Positions 1 to 7,437 of a DNA stretch of 64,000 bases are shown here, in pieces (the first letter of the stretch is position 1; each line of letters begins with the position of its first letter). The stretch is from Pseudomonadota bacterium. Its GTDB lineage: Bacteria > Desulfobacterota > Desulfovibrionia > Desulfovibrionales > Desulfovibrionaceae. The notes under the pieces were generated by a model, which was given only the letters and a program-made list of their open reading frames with translations, ran no database searches and had not been told where the DNA came from. The translations under genes were made by a program, and so were the position numbers. Location of the stretch: positions 1-64,000 of the forward strand of contig JAEYOJ010000085.1 of the NCBI GenBank assembly GCA_023411815.1. Reading direction: 5' to 3'.

Positions 1-12
1 GCTCCACCAATA

Positions 13-32
13 CGGCGGGAGATCGCCCGCCG
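13..32. other. Short GC-rich hairpin before the first gene
   Basis: A 7-bp inverted repeat (CGGCGGG / CCCGCCG, 6-nt loop) ends at the edge of the Shine-Dalgarno of the gene starting at 46. No T-run follows it. It could be the tail of an upstream terminator or a leader hairpin; the window edge prevents a decision. Confidence 0.3.
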
Positions 33-45
33 AAGGAGGTTCCAT

Positions 46-483
46 ATGAATACGGCACAAAATACCACACGCATGGAAAAGATACCGGCCGAGCGCATCC
101 TGGCCAGGCTCGGATATTCCTTGGGCAGAACGCCGGCGGGCTTGTCCGTTTGGCAGGGCGAGGCGCGACTGCGAGGCGAGCCGGTCAAGGTGCTGCTCAT
201 GGGCGTTCCCGGCCAGGGCGGCCAGGAAGGCCCGGCAAGCTTGGCAGGTGTGGACGCACCGACATCCCTGACCGAGCCGGTCTGGGCCGTCTACTACGAG
301 CCGGGCGAGGGCGGCGAGATGCTCCATGACGAGCGCTTCCAGACTCTCGCCGAATACGTCACGGAGCAGCTGCTGGACAGCAAGGGCGGCAAGCTGCTGC
401 TCTACGCCAAGCCTCAAGCGGACTGCCGGGCGGACGATGCCGATGCAGGGCTTACGGGATACGCCCGCGCCCGTTGCGCGTAG
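46..483 (+). CDS. Hypothetical protein, 145 aa
   Basis: I do not recognise this soluble 145-residue protein. The start is well supported: GAAGGAGGT lies 6 nt before the ATG. It has no signal peptide and no membrane segment; it is Gly/Ala/Glu rich, with two cysteines near the C-terminus (C-R-A-D-D and a terminal R-C-A). It is the first gene of a plus-strand run that continues with the HMA2-like protein, the DUF6110-like protein and the P1B ATPase, so a link to metal handling is possible by position only. The 68-bp gap to the next gene allows co-transcription. Low-complexity stretches such as GQGGQEG make remote homology hard to judge by eye. Confidence 0.65.
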   Translation: MNTAQNTTRMEKIPAERILARLGYSLGRTPAGLSVWQGEARLRGEPVKVLLMGVPGQGGQEGPASLAGVDAPTSLTEPVWAVYYEPGEGGEMLHDERFQTLAEYVTEQLLDSKGGKLLLYAKPQADCRADDADAGLTGYARARCA

Positions 484-551
484 CCCCCTGCGTCTGGCTG
501 ATTCTGACCGTTGCTGACTGCGCCAAGTCTTGAACAGTGGAGAGGGTGCTC

Positions 552-1007
552 ATGCTGACACATGTCACGGACGGCAGGGCCAGGTTGCGCCATGCCGCCT
601 TCAAGGGCGAGCGCGCTGAAGAGATAGCGGCCATGTTGCGGACTCGGCCAGGAATCACGGGCGTAACGGCCAATCCGCGCACCGGCGGCTTGCTGGTGCA
701 TTTCGAGCCGGAAGCGTTGCGCATCGAGGAGCTGGCCGAAGAACTGGAGCGGATGCTCCCGCCTGTGAAGCCGGCGGACGCGCGCGACGCCGCGGCTCAG
801 TCCGTGGGTCTGGGAGACTGTCTCAGCCGGCTGGTCGGGCAGCGGCAGGAGCAGCGCAGACTGGTCAAACGGGGCATGCTCCTGGCCATCTCAGGCGCCC
901 TGGCGGTCCTGGCCGTTTCGAACCGTGCGCACGCCGTTCTCGGCGGGGCGTTCGTGCTTCTTGCCGCCGCGCACTTGCGCCAGAACCGCAGGACACTCAT
1001 GCGCTAG
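552..1007 (+). CDS. HMA2-domain membrane-anchored protein
   Basis: About 151 aa. Residues 1-70 resemble the HMA2 type of heavy-metal-associated fold: an R-A-R-L-R-H first strand, then a P-G-I-T-G-V-x-x-N-P-R-T-G-G turn and an L-V-H-F-E strand. The CxxC metal site of classical HMA domains is absent. A Gly/Ala-rich hydrophobic segment at about residues 108-140 should span or sit in the membrane. I chose ATG 552 over GTG 537 because GGAGAGGG is correctly spaced before 552. The same NPRT turn recurs at the N-terminus of the P1B ATPase starting at 1533, which suggests that both domains serve the same transport process, perhaps as a regulatory or docking module. The substrate is not visible in the sequence. 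Confidence 0.75.
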   Translation: MLTHVTDGRARLRHAAFKGERAEEIAAMLRTRPGITGVTANPRTGGLLVHFEPEALRIEELAEELERMLPPVKPADARDAAAQSVGLGDCLSRLVGQRQEQRRLVKRGMLLAISGALAVLAVSNRAHAVLGGAFVLLAAAHLRQNRRTLMR

Positions 1008-1033
1008 AGACGTTTGCCAATGAAATAATGGTA

Positions 1034-1084
1034 CAGGGAAATCAATTCCCTGGTGGGAAGGCCCGGGAGGGTAAAGCCCTTCCC
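1034..1084. repeat. Twin-hairpin element, degenerate copy
   Basis: Two adjacent inverted repeats lie between the HMA2-like gene and the DUF6110-like gene: CAGGGAA/TTCCCTG (1034-1052) and GGGAAGG/CCTTCCC (1055-1084). The layout matches the fuller copies at 5861, 29300, 35927 and 45797, though the sequence is diverged. The remaining 1085-1233 has no recognisable feature apart from the ribosome site of the next gene. Confidence 0.5.
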
Positions 1085-1233
1085 AGTTCTTGCGTGAAAT
1101 GCGCCAGGCTCTTGCGCATGACCGCGAAGGTCTTGCCAAGGAATGGTTCTCACGAGTGCTGCTTGTCTAGGTTTGTCTCAAGCGTCACATCTTGAAGCTC
1201 ACAATCATCCATTGCATACCGAAGGAGTTTCAC

Positions 1234-1515
1234 ATGGCATTCAATCGCGGCATTCTGTTCGGAGCTGGCGTCCTTGTGGGCGCCGTGGGCGCGCTGGTCC
1301 TCAACAGCGACCGGGTGCGTCCGGCCCTCACCGGAGCGGTGCGCGGCGTACTCGACGCCAAGGATGCGGTTCTGGACCGTGTCGAGACGATCAAGGAGGA
1401 CATGGAGGATCTGGTGGCCGAGGCCAAGCAAGGCCGTGCCGGTAAGCCGCTACAGGACGAGCAGACCAAGGCCGGGGAGCCCAAGGCCGATCTGGCCGAA
1501 GGCAAGGCTTGCTAG
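1234..1515 (+). CDS. DUF6110-like small membrane protein, possible P1B-ATPase partner
   Basis: A 93-aa protein. Residues 5-25 form a glycine-rich hydrophobic helix (G-A-G-V-L-V-G-A-V-G). A long amphipathic helix follows with the A-K-D-A-V-L signature and a D-L-V-A-E-A-K segment, then an acidic/Lys-rich tail ending in Cys. This pattern fits the DUF6110 family, which is often found beside P1B ATPases. ATG 1234 is preferred over the upstream in-frame start because GAAGGAG lies 6-7 nt before it. The stop is 17 nt before the ATPase start. Mycobacterial PacL proteins have a similar plan (one membrane helix plus a charged helix) and stabilise their cognate ATPase; a comparable role here is inference. 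Confidence 0.75.
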   Translation: MAFNRGILFGAGVLVGAVGALVLNSDRVRPALTGAVRGVLDAKDAVLDRVETIKEDMEDLVAEAKQGRAGKPLQDEQTKAGEPKADLAEGKAC

Positions 1516-1532
1516 GGCAGCCCGGAGCGCCG

Positions 1533-3785
1533 ATGCAGATCGTCCATGAAATACCCGGCCGCATGCGCTTTTGCCTGGACGGATGCGAGCCTGCTCGACA
1601 GGTATTTGCCAGGGTGCGCGAGGCCTTCCCGCATGGGAAGGCCTTTTTGTCCCTGAGCTACAATCCGCGTACCCGCAGGTATCTGGCTCTCTATGACGGG
1701 AAGCCGGAAACGAGGCGTACGCTGCTGCGTCTGCTGGGATGCCACGGCTCGGCGCGAGCGGCAGCCGGACAGGGCGGGAGAGCGTGCCCAGGTCTTCCGG
1801 CTGCCGCCGCGCCGGTTCCCGTGCGCCGCACGCCTGCACGCTCGATCGTCCGAAAGGAACGGCCGGCGCGAGCCGTCCGGGTGAGGGCGGGAGTGTGCAG
1901 GGGCGAACCTTCCCTGCTACTCGACCTGCTGTTCAAGACGGTGCGCTTCCTGGCCATGCGCCGCCTGACTCCGCCCTTCTTGCGGCCGTTCACGCTCTGG
2001 CGGCTTGTCGGCCCGGTCCTGGGCCGGGGCCTGCGCTCGCTGGGAGGGCTGCGCGTGAACGTGGACGTGCTGGACGCTGCGGCCGTTGGCGTATCGCTGC
2101 TGCTGCGCGACACGCGCACGGCCCAATCCATCTCTTTTCTGCTCAGCCTGGGCGAGGACGTGGAACAGTGGACGCGCGAAAAGACCAGGGCCAGCGTCGC
2201 GCCTTTGCTGCTCGGCGAGGACCGGCCGGCCTGGATACTGCGCGAAGGACGCATGGAGCAGGTGCCGGCCGGGCAGTTGCGTCCGGGCGATCTCGTGGTG
2301 GTGGAGGCCGGCTCGCGCATTCCGGTGGACGGACTGGTGCAGGAGGGCCATGCCACGGTCAACCAATCCTCCCTGACGGGCGAGGCCCTGGCCGCGCCCA
2401 AGAAGCCAGGCGCGACGGTCTACGCGGGCACGGCCGTGGAGGAGGGCAGGCTGGTGGTGGAGGCCACGGGCGTGTCGGGCCAGACCCGCCTGGCCAAGAT
2501 CATCAGGCTCATCGAGACCTCGGAGGAGCGCAAGGCCGCGCTGCACGGCCAGGCCGAGCGGCTGGCCGAGCGCATCGTGCCGCTGACCTTCTGCCTGAGC
2601 TCCGCGGTCCTGCTGCTGACCAGGAACGTGCGCAAGGCTGCCTCGGTGCTGTTGGTGGACTATTCCTGCGCCCTTAAGTTGGCCACTCCGCTGGCCGTCA
2701 AGTCGGCCATGAGCGAGGCGGCCCGCCACGGCATGCTGGTCAAGGGCGGCAAGTACATGCAGCTCCTGGCCGAGGCTGACACCGTGGTCCTGGACAAGAC
2801 GGGCACCCTGACCGCGGCCAAGCCGCGCGTTGTGGACGTGCGTCCGTTCAACGGCTTCGCGCGCGACTTCGTGCTGTGCAACGCGGCCTGCCTGGAGGAG
2901 CACTTTCCGCATCCCGTGGCCACGGCGGTTATCAAGAAGGCCGAGGAGGAGGGGCTGCTGCACGAGGAGCGCCATGCCAAGGTCGAGTACATCGCGGCCC
3001 ACGGCATCGCCTCCCGGCTCGACGGCGAGCGCCTGCTGCTCGGCAGCCGCCATTTCGTGCACGAGGACGAGGGCGTTGACGTGGCCGAGGCCGACGGCCT
3101 GTGGAACGGCGAGGACGACGGCCGGTCCCTGCTCTACATGGCCGTGGGCGGACGGCTGGCCGGTGTGCTGCTCATCGAGGACACGCTGCTGGCGCAGGCC
3201 CCGCGTTTCGTGCGCGATCTCAAAGCCCTGGGCCTGCGCGTGGTCATGCTCACCGGCGATCACGAGCGCAGCGCGCGCAAGGTGGCCCGCGAACTGGGCA
3301 TCGACGAGTACCACAGCCAGGTTCTGCCCGACGACAAGACGAACATCGTGCGCCAGCTGCAGAGCAGGGGAAGCCGAGTGGTCATGGTCGGCGACGGCAT
3401 GAACGACTCCGCGGCCCTGGCCCAGGCCGACGTGGGCGTGTCCATGCGCCATGGCGCGGAAGTGGCCCAGGAGGCCTGCGACATCCTGCTGCTGGCCGGA
3501 GACCTTGGCAGCCTCGTCACGGCCCTGCGCCTCTCGCACCGTCTTATGTCCCGCGTAAGGGCCAACTTCTCGGCCATCGTGGGCGTGAACACGGCGCTGA
3601 TCCTCCTGGGCATCGCAGGCCGCGTGCAGCCCGCCCTGTCAGCCACGCTGCACAACCTGACCACCGTGGCCGTGAGCGTAGCCAGCACCCGGCCGCTCCT
3701 GCCGGAAACCCGGCGGCCGGGAAGGGCCTGCCTGCCGATGCCTGCCGCTGCGCCCGAACTTGCCGTTGCAGCCGGAGGGAATTGA
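1533..3785 (+). CDS. P1B-type heavy-metal-translocating ATPase with S-C-A-L-K membrane motif
   Basis: About 750 aa. An HMA2-like N-terminus (NPRTR turn near residue 45) is followed by an Arg-rich linker, membrane segments and the actuator T-G-E-A loop (~282). The phosphorylation motif D-K-T-G-T has its Asp near 421. An H-P pair in the nucleotide domain (HFPHPVA) and the hinge G-D-G-M-N-D are also present, so all catalytic elements are intact. The transmembrane metal motif normally reading C-P-C or S-P-C is Y-S-C-A-L-K here (S-C at about 378-379), with Ser before a single Cys and no Pro. This defines an atypical P1B class of unknown metal specificity. ATG 1533 is chosen over TTG 1509 because of the GGAG placement and the 17-nt gap from the DUF6110-like gene. 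Confidence 0.9.
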   Translation: MQIVHEIPGRMRFCLDGCEPARQVFARVREAFPHGKAFLSLSYNPRTRRYLALYDGKPETRRTLLRLLGCHGSARAAAGQGGRACPGLPAAAAPVPVRRTPARSIVRKERPARAVRVRAGVCRGEPSLLLDLLFKTVRFLAMRRLTPPFLRPFTLWRLVGPVLGRGLRSLGGLRVNVDVLDAAAVGVSLLLRDTRTAQSISFLLSLGEDVEQWTREKTRASVAPLLLGEDRPAWILREGRMEQVPAGQLRPGDLVVVEAGSRIPVDGLVQEGHATVNQSSLTGEALAAPKKPGATVYAGTAVEEGRLVVEATGVSGQTRLAKIIRLIETSEERKAALHGQAERLAERIVPLTFCLSSAVLLLTRNVRKAASVLLVDYSCALKLATPLAVKSAMSEAARHGMLVKGGKYMQLLAEADTVVLDKTGTLTAAKPRVVDVRPFNGFARDFVLCNAACLEEHFPHPVATAVIKKAEEEGLLHEERHAKVEYIAAHGIASRLDGERLLLGSRHFVHEDEGVDVAEADGLWNGEDDGRSLLYMAVGGRLAGVLLIEDTLLAQAPRFVRDLKALGLRVVMLTGDHERSARKVARELGIDEYHSQVLPDDKTNIVRQLQSRGSRVVMVGDGMNDSAALAQADVGVSMRHGAEVAQEACDILLLAGDLGSLVTALRLSHRLMSRVRANFSAIVGVNTALILLGIAGRVQPALSATLHNLTTVAVSVASTRPLLPETRRPGRACLPMPAAAPELAVAAGGN

Positions 3786-4090
3786 TCGCCCTGATCGGAT
3801 TGATCCGGGAGAGGGCGTCGCCTGCCCAGAGCAGCCCGCTCCTCTCCCGGATCGACCCTGCCGGGTAAACCCCGGCCCCTCTTGAGTTGTCTGCTGCCTG
3901 GTCCCTCAGGGTTCATTCCCGCCGGGTCGAAATGGCCCCGAAGGCAGCCGAAGTCGTGCGCAACAAGCCTGCCTTGATCGAAAAAACGACGCCGTAGGCC
4001 TGAGAGCCTTTTCTCCATCTCCGGTTTAGGCCATTATGCGCCGCGGAAGCCGAGCCGCGTTAACGTGTCACGACCGGGAGCGATGTCGCG
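3786..4090. other. Intergenic region with long hairpin (3802-3853)
   Basis: The 305-bp gap between the ATPase and the K+ channel carries a 13-bp perfect inverted repeat, GATCCGGGAGAGG (3802-3814) and CCTCTCCCGGATC (3841-3853), with a 26-nt loop. It resembles the GAGAGGG arm of the twin-hairpin family. A degraded CAGGG...ATTCCCGCCGGG stretch follows at about 3907-3927. There is no T-run. I see no gene in the rest of the gap. Confidence 0.5.
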
Positions 4091-5806
4091 ATGAAATACA
4101 TGCCTTCGCAGCTCATGTACTTCTTCCAGAGCAGGACCGCGCGGCGCAACGCGAACAAGCTCCTCCAGTATCTGGCGGTCATCGCCGTGCTGGTCGCCAT
4201 GTACAGCGTGGCCTTTCATTTCATCATGCGCCTGGAGGGCCACGAGCATACCTGGCTCACCGGGATCTACTGGACACTCACGGTCATGAGCACCCTGGGT
4301 TTCGGCGACATCACCTTCACCACGGACCTTGGCAGGGCCTTTTCCATTCTCGTGCTGCTCACGGGCGTCATCTACCTGCTGGTCATGCTGCCCTTTTCCT
4401 TCATCCAGTTTTTCTACGCCCCATGGCTGGAGGCCCAGGCCAAGGCCCGTGCCCCGCGCGAGCTGCCGTCGAGCAAGGTTGGTCATGTCATCCTGACCGG
4501 CCTCGATCCGGTCAGCGCGAGTTTCGCGGCGCGCCTGACGCAGTACGGCTACGACTACGTCCTGCTCCAGTCCGACCTGAATCGCGCCCTGGAGCTGTAC
4601 GACCAGGGCTACAAGGTCGTGGTGGGAGAGTTGGACGATCCCGAGACCTACCGCCGATTGCGCGTGGAGAATGCTGCCATGGTCTTCGTCAACAACGACG
4701 ACATGCGCAATTCCAACATCGCTTTCACGGTGCGCGAACTCACGGCGAACGTGAGCGTCATCACCACCGCCGACGTGGACGACTCCCTGGACATCCTGGC
4801 CTTGGCCGGCAGCAACCATGTTTTCCAGTTCACCAAGCTCCTGGGGCAGGCCCTGGCCCGGCGGCTCATCGGCTCCAGCATCCGCGCCAACGTAATAGGC
4901 CGCATGAACGGCCTGCTCATCGCCGAGGCTCCGGCCATGCGCACGCCCTTGCAGGGCAAGCTGCTGCGCGACAGCCGCCTGCGCGAGACCACGGGGGTTA
5001 GCGTGGTGGGCGTCTGGGAGCGCGGCAATTTCCGTATCCCCGGCCCGGATACACTCATAGGGCAGAATACGGTCCTCGTGCTGGCCGGGACCGACGAACA
5101 GCTCGCGCAGTACGATGCGGCCATGGGCAAGGACCTGTCCCGCTCCGCGCCTGTGATCATCCTGGGCGGCGGCAGGGTCGGGCAGGCCGCAGCCCAGGTG
5201 CTCGACGAGCGAGGCATATCCTACCGAATCGTGGAGAAGAATCCCAAGGTCGTCGGGGATGCCGCCAAGTACGTGCTGGGCAGCGCCGCGGACCTGGATA
5301 CGCTGCTGGCCGCCGGCATCCGCGAAGCGCCGTCGGTGTTCATCTCCACGCACAACGACGACCTGAACATCTACCTGACCATCTACTGCCGCAAGCTGCG
5401 GCCGGACATCCAGATCGTCAGCAGGGCCACCCTGGACCGCAACGTGGGCACGCTGCACGCCGCAGGCGCGGACCTGGTCATGTCCGAGGCCTCGCTCGGC
5501 GCGAATACGCTCATCAACTTGCTTCGGCCCGACAACCTGCTCATGCTGGCCGAAGGGCTGAACGTAATCCGCACGGGAGTGCCGCCTTCCCTGGCCGGCA
5601 AGGCCCTGGCCGAGACAGACATACGCGCCCGCACGGGCTGCAGCATCATCGCCGTGCATACGCAGGACGGGCTGCAGGTCAACCCTGACCCGAGCCTGCG
5701 CCTAGGGCAGTTCGACGAGATCATCATCATAGGCACCGCCGAGGCCGAGCGCTGTTTCCTGCGTGACTACGCGCCCGCAGGCAGGCTTAAGCAGCAGCGT
5801 GCCTGA
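4091..5806 (+). CDS. K+ channel with two RCK/TrkA domains
   Basis: 571 aa. Two membrane helices (about 27-48 and 82-108) flank a pore helix and the selectivity filter T-L-G-F-G-D (68-73), a Phe version of the usual GYGD. A first RCK domain begins near 131; its Rossmann loop is degenerate (LTGLDPVSAS). A TrkA_C-like segment follows at about 290-345. A second RCK domain begins near 353 with a canonical G-G-G-R-V-G loop, and a second TrkA_C-like domain ends the protein. The likely role is ligand-gated K+ flux across the inner membrane. The product stands alone: hairpin-rich gaps lie on both sides. The cluster of the first half with metal transport is positional only. Confidence 0.9.
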   Translation: MKYMPSQLMYFFQSRTARRNANKLLQYLAVIAVLVAMYSVAFHFIMRLEGHEHTWLTGIYWTLTVMSTLGFGDITFTTDLGRAFSILVLLTGVIYLLVMLPFSFIQFFYAPWLEAQAKARAPRELPSSKVGHVILTGLDPVSASFAARLTQYGYDYVLLQSDLNRALELYDQGYKVVVGELDDPETYRRLRVENAAMVFVNNDDMRNSNIAFTVRELTANVSVITTADVDDSLDILALAGSNHVFQFTKLLGQALARRLIGSSIRANVIGRMNGLLIAEAPAMRTPLQGKLLRDSRLRETTGVSVVGVWERGNFRIPGPDTLIGQNTVLVLAGTDEQLAQYDAAMGKDLSRSAPVIILGGGRVGQAAAQVLDERGISYRIVEKNPKVVGDAAKYVLGSAADLDTLLAAGIREAPSVFISTHNDDLNIYLTIYCRKLRPDIQIVSRATLDRNVGTLHAAGADLVMSEASLGANTLINLLRPDNLLMLAEGLNVIRTGVPPSLAGKALAETDIRARTGCSIIAVHTQDGLQVNPDPSLRLGQFDEIIIIGTAEAERCFLRDYAPAGRLKQQRA

Positions 5807-5860
5807 CGCAGTTCGCATTGAGTTGGAAAAGTTGAACGATCTTGTTCCAGGATGAGGGGT

Positions 5861-5919
5861 GCAGGGGAATTATTCCCCTGCCGGGTGAGAGTCCGAGAGA
5901 GGGCGGGGCCCTCTCTCGG
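5861..5919. repeat. Twin-hairpin element, full copy
   Basis: This is the clearest copy: GCAGGGGAAT/ATTCCCCTGC with a 1-nt loop (5861-5881), the linker CGGGTGAGAGT, then CCGAGAGAGGGC/GCCCTCTCTCGG with a 3-nt loop (5893-5919). It sits between the convergent ends of the K+ channel and CBS genes. It is nearly identical to the copy at 35927 read in the opposite orientation. No poly-T follows, so it looks more like a REP/BIME element or a bidirectional transcription barrier than a standard terminator. Confidence 0.8.
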
Positions 5920-5939
5920 TTCATATGCGTCCGGCCTGC

Positions 5940-6611
5940 TTAGATGAGCGAATGCAGGTTGTCGCGGAGGAAGAAGAGCAGGTTGTAGCGCGTTGCCAGG
6001 GTGTCCCTGATCTTGTTCAGCTCGGACTTCTCCATCTCGTCGATGCGGATGAAGGCCCTGCGGTCCGGCTGGCCCTTGGGGTAGACCGTGATGATGGACA
6101 GGATCTTGGCTCCGCTGTTGGCGAGATCCTCCAGGATCGGCTTGAGCGCGCCGGGAGTGCGCGGGAGCTGGAAGCCCATCTGCACGCCGCCGTCACGCAC
6201 GCGGGTGATCTCGATGAGGATGTCGTACATGTCCTTCTCAGTGATGATGCCGACCACCGAGTCGTCCTCGTCCACGATGGGCAATGCGCCCAGCGACTTC
6301 TCGGACAGGAGCACCGCGGCCTTTTCCACGCTGTCCTCGGGCTTCAGGCGCACGGGATTCTTGGTCATGATGTCTTTGACCTTGATCTCCGAGAGCAAGT
6401 AGTACAGCTCGTGCACGTCCAGCGTGGTGGCCTTGGAGGGCGAGGCCTCCTTGATGTCGCGGTCCGAGAGGATGCCTATGAGCTTGCCCTTGTCGTCCAC
6501 CACGGGCAGGCGGCGGATGTTCTTGTCCTTCAAGAGCTTGGAGGCCTTCATCATGGATTCGTCGGGACCAACGGTGATAACCGGAGTGCTCATCCAGTCT
6601 TTGATCAGCAT
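5940..6611 (-). CDS. CBS-pair and ACT-like domain regulatory protein (AcuB-like)
   Basis: 223 aa, soluble. Two CBS motifs occupy about 7-60 and 76-135 (W-M-S-T-P-V and I-M-T-K-N-P starts, L-P-V-V-D-D and L-P-I-V-D-E cores). An ACT-like domain follows at about 140-215 (R-T-P-G-A-L start). CBS pairs usually bind adenine nucleotides and ACT domains bind amino acids, so this is probably an energy or metabolite sensor. AcuB-like proteins share this plan. AAGGAG lies upstream of the ATG. The gene is transcribed alone and converges on the K+ channel gene across a twin-hairpin element. Confidence 0.85.
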   Translation of the reverse strand: MLIKDWMSTPVITVGPDESMMKASKLLKDKNIRRLPVVDDKGKLIGILSDRDIKEASPSKATTLDVHELYYLLSEIKVKDIMTKNPVRLKPEDSVEKAAVLLSEKSLGALPIVDEDDSVVGIITEKDMYDILIEITRVRDGGVQMGFQLPRTPGALKPILEDLANSGAKILSIITVYPKGQPDRRAFIRIDEMEKSELNKIRDTLATRYNLLFFLRDNLHSLI

Positions 6612-6746
6612 AGGGAAGCTCCTTCTTTAACGCGGCCGGCGCCGCCGTGGGGCCGTTTGTCTCTCATATCGCACAGGATTTTTCGTTAATCAAGCCGATA
6701 GGTTCCAGAAATGAGGCAGGACGGGGCACTGATGGCGTGTCCGCGT

Positions 6747-6862
6747 ATCGCGTTTGAGACTCCAGCTTCGGAAATGGCGGCCCAGGTGAATTGCGCCCAC
6801 GCCGAAGCGGACGGCAAGCCATGCCGACGCACTAATTGCAGAGCTATTTCAAAAGCAAAATA
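6747..6862 (+). repeat. 115-bp dispersed structured element, copy 1
   Basis: This stretch aligns along its whole length with 24616-24731 and, reverse-complemented, with 59884-60000. The most conserved core is CGGCAAGCCATGCCGACGC, which contains the inverted repeat CGGCA/TGCCG. The right end (AAAGCAAAATAT) stops 2 bp from the stop codon of the minus-strand gene 6865-7416, so relative to that gene it is a 3' untranslated element. Translation gives a peptide-like string in copies 1 and 2, but copy 3 carries a 1-nt deletion, so it is unlikely to be coding. The rest of 6612-6746 shows no gene. Confidence 0.75.
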
Positions 6863-6864
6863 TC

Positions 6865-7416
6865 CTATTCCAGGTCGCAGGACTCGCCGCAGCAGGTCTT
6901 GAGGAAGCCGGTGTAGGCGTGCAGGATGCGCTCTTCGCGCCGGCGGGCTTCGGGAGACAGGTCACGCCGCTCCACTGAGTCGGCCTTGGCGCACAGGTCG
7001 CCCCAGGCCGGCAGGGCGGCCATGCCGTTGGCCAGGGTTCCGCCGCGCACGGTCTCCAGCAGCACGGCGTCGCGGGTGTCGGTTACGGCCACGAGCGGCG
7101 CGGGGCCATCGGGCGCAAGGCGGGCGGCGGCCACGGACTCGCGTTCGTAGGTGCCGGGCGCGCCGGCGCAGAAGATGATCAGCAGCAGCGGATGGCCGGA
7201 TTCGTCATATGCGGCCAGATCGGCCGTTCGGCACTGCCGTTCGCCGTCGATTGTATAGGGGATTTCGACACGCGGGCGCAGGCTGGCGGCCGGATAGCCT
7301 TTCTCTTCCACGAGCATGCGCGCCAGGGCCTGGCGCAGGTCCTCGTAGGTGGTGCGCTCGACCTGTTCGCCGGTCAGGTAGTCGAGCAGGGTTCCGCCGA
7401 GGCTGACTTCATGCAT
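6865..7416 (-). CDS. HsdR N-terminal-domain (HSDR_N-like) protein
   Basis: 183 aa. The sequence resembles the stand-alone HSDR_N family (type I restriction enzyme R-protein N-terminal domain): E-R-T-T-Y-E-D-L-R-Q-A-L-A near the start, then R-P-R-V-E-I-P and an R-T-A-D-L-A-A-Y-D core with a following L-L-L-I-I-F strand, as in PD-(D/E)xK-like folds. There are no helicase motifs and no hsdM or hsdS nearby, so this is not a restriction system. Such orphans are common in Desulfovibrio-type genomes and have no assigned role. Two cysteines end the protein (T-C-C-G-E-S-C). The 115-bp element begins right behind the stop codon. Confidence 0.75.
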   Translation of the reverse strand: MHEVSLGGTLLDYLTGEQVERTTYEDLRQALARMLVEEKGYPAASLRPRVEIPYTIDGERQCRTADLAAYDESGHPLLLIIFCAGAPGTYERESVAAARLAPDGPAPLVAVTDTRDAVLLETVRGGTLANGMAALPAWGDLCAKADSVERRDLSPEARRREERILHAYTGFLKTCCGESCDLE

Positions 7417-7437
7417 TGCAGGCTCTCCCGGTGCGTA

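Noticed and set aside
1917..3539. 540-codon minus-strand frame antisense to the P1B ATPase
   Set aside because: Composition rich in His, Gln and Ala; no domain; ATPase motifs on the plus strand are intact.
5853..5925. CRISPR-like array suggested by repeated palindromes
   Set aside because: The repeats are dispersed singly over tens of kilobases, not in tandem with spacers, and no cas genes are present.
6711..6902. Short plus-strand ORF across copy 1 of the 115-bp element
   Set aside because: Its peptide resembles that of copy 2, but copy 3 is frame-shifted and there is no ribosome site; conservation is at the DNA level.
6865..7416. Type I restriction-modification system suggested by the HsdR_N-like protein
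   Set aside because: No helicase domain and no hsdM or hsdS genes nearby; the protein is an orphan domain.
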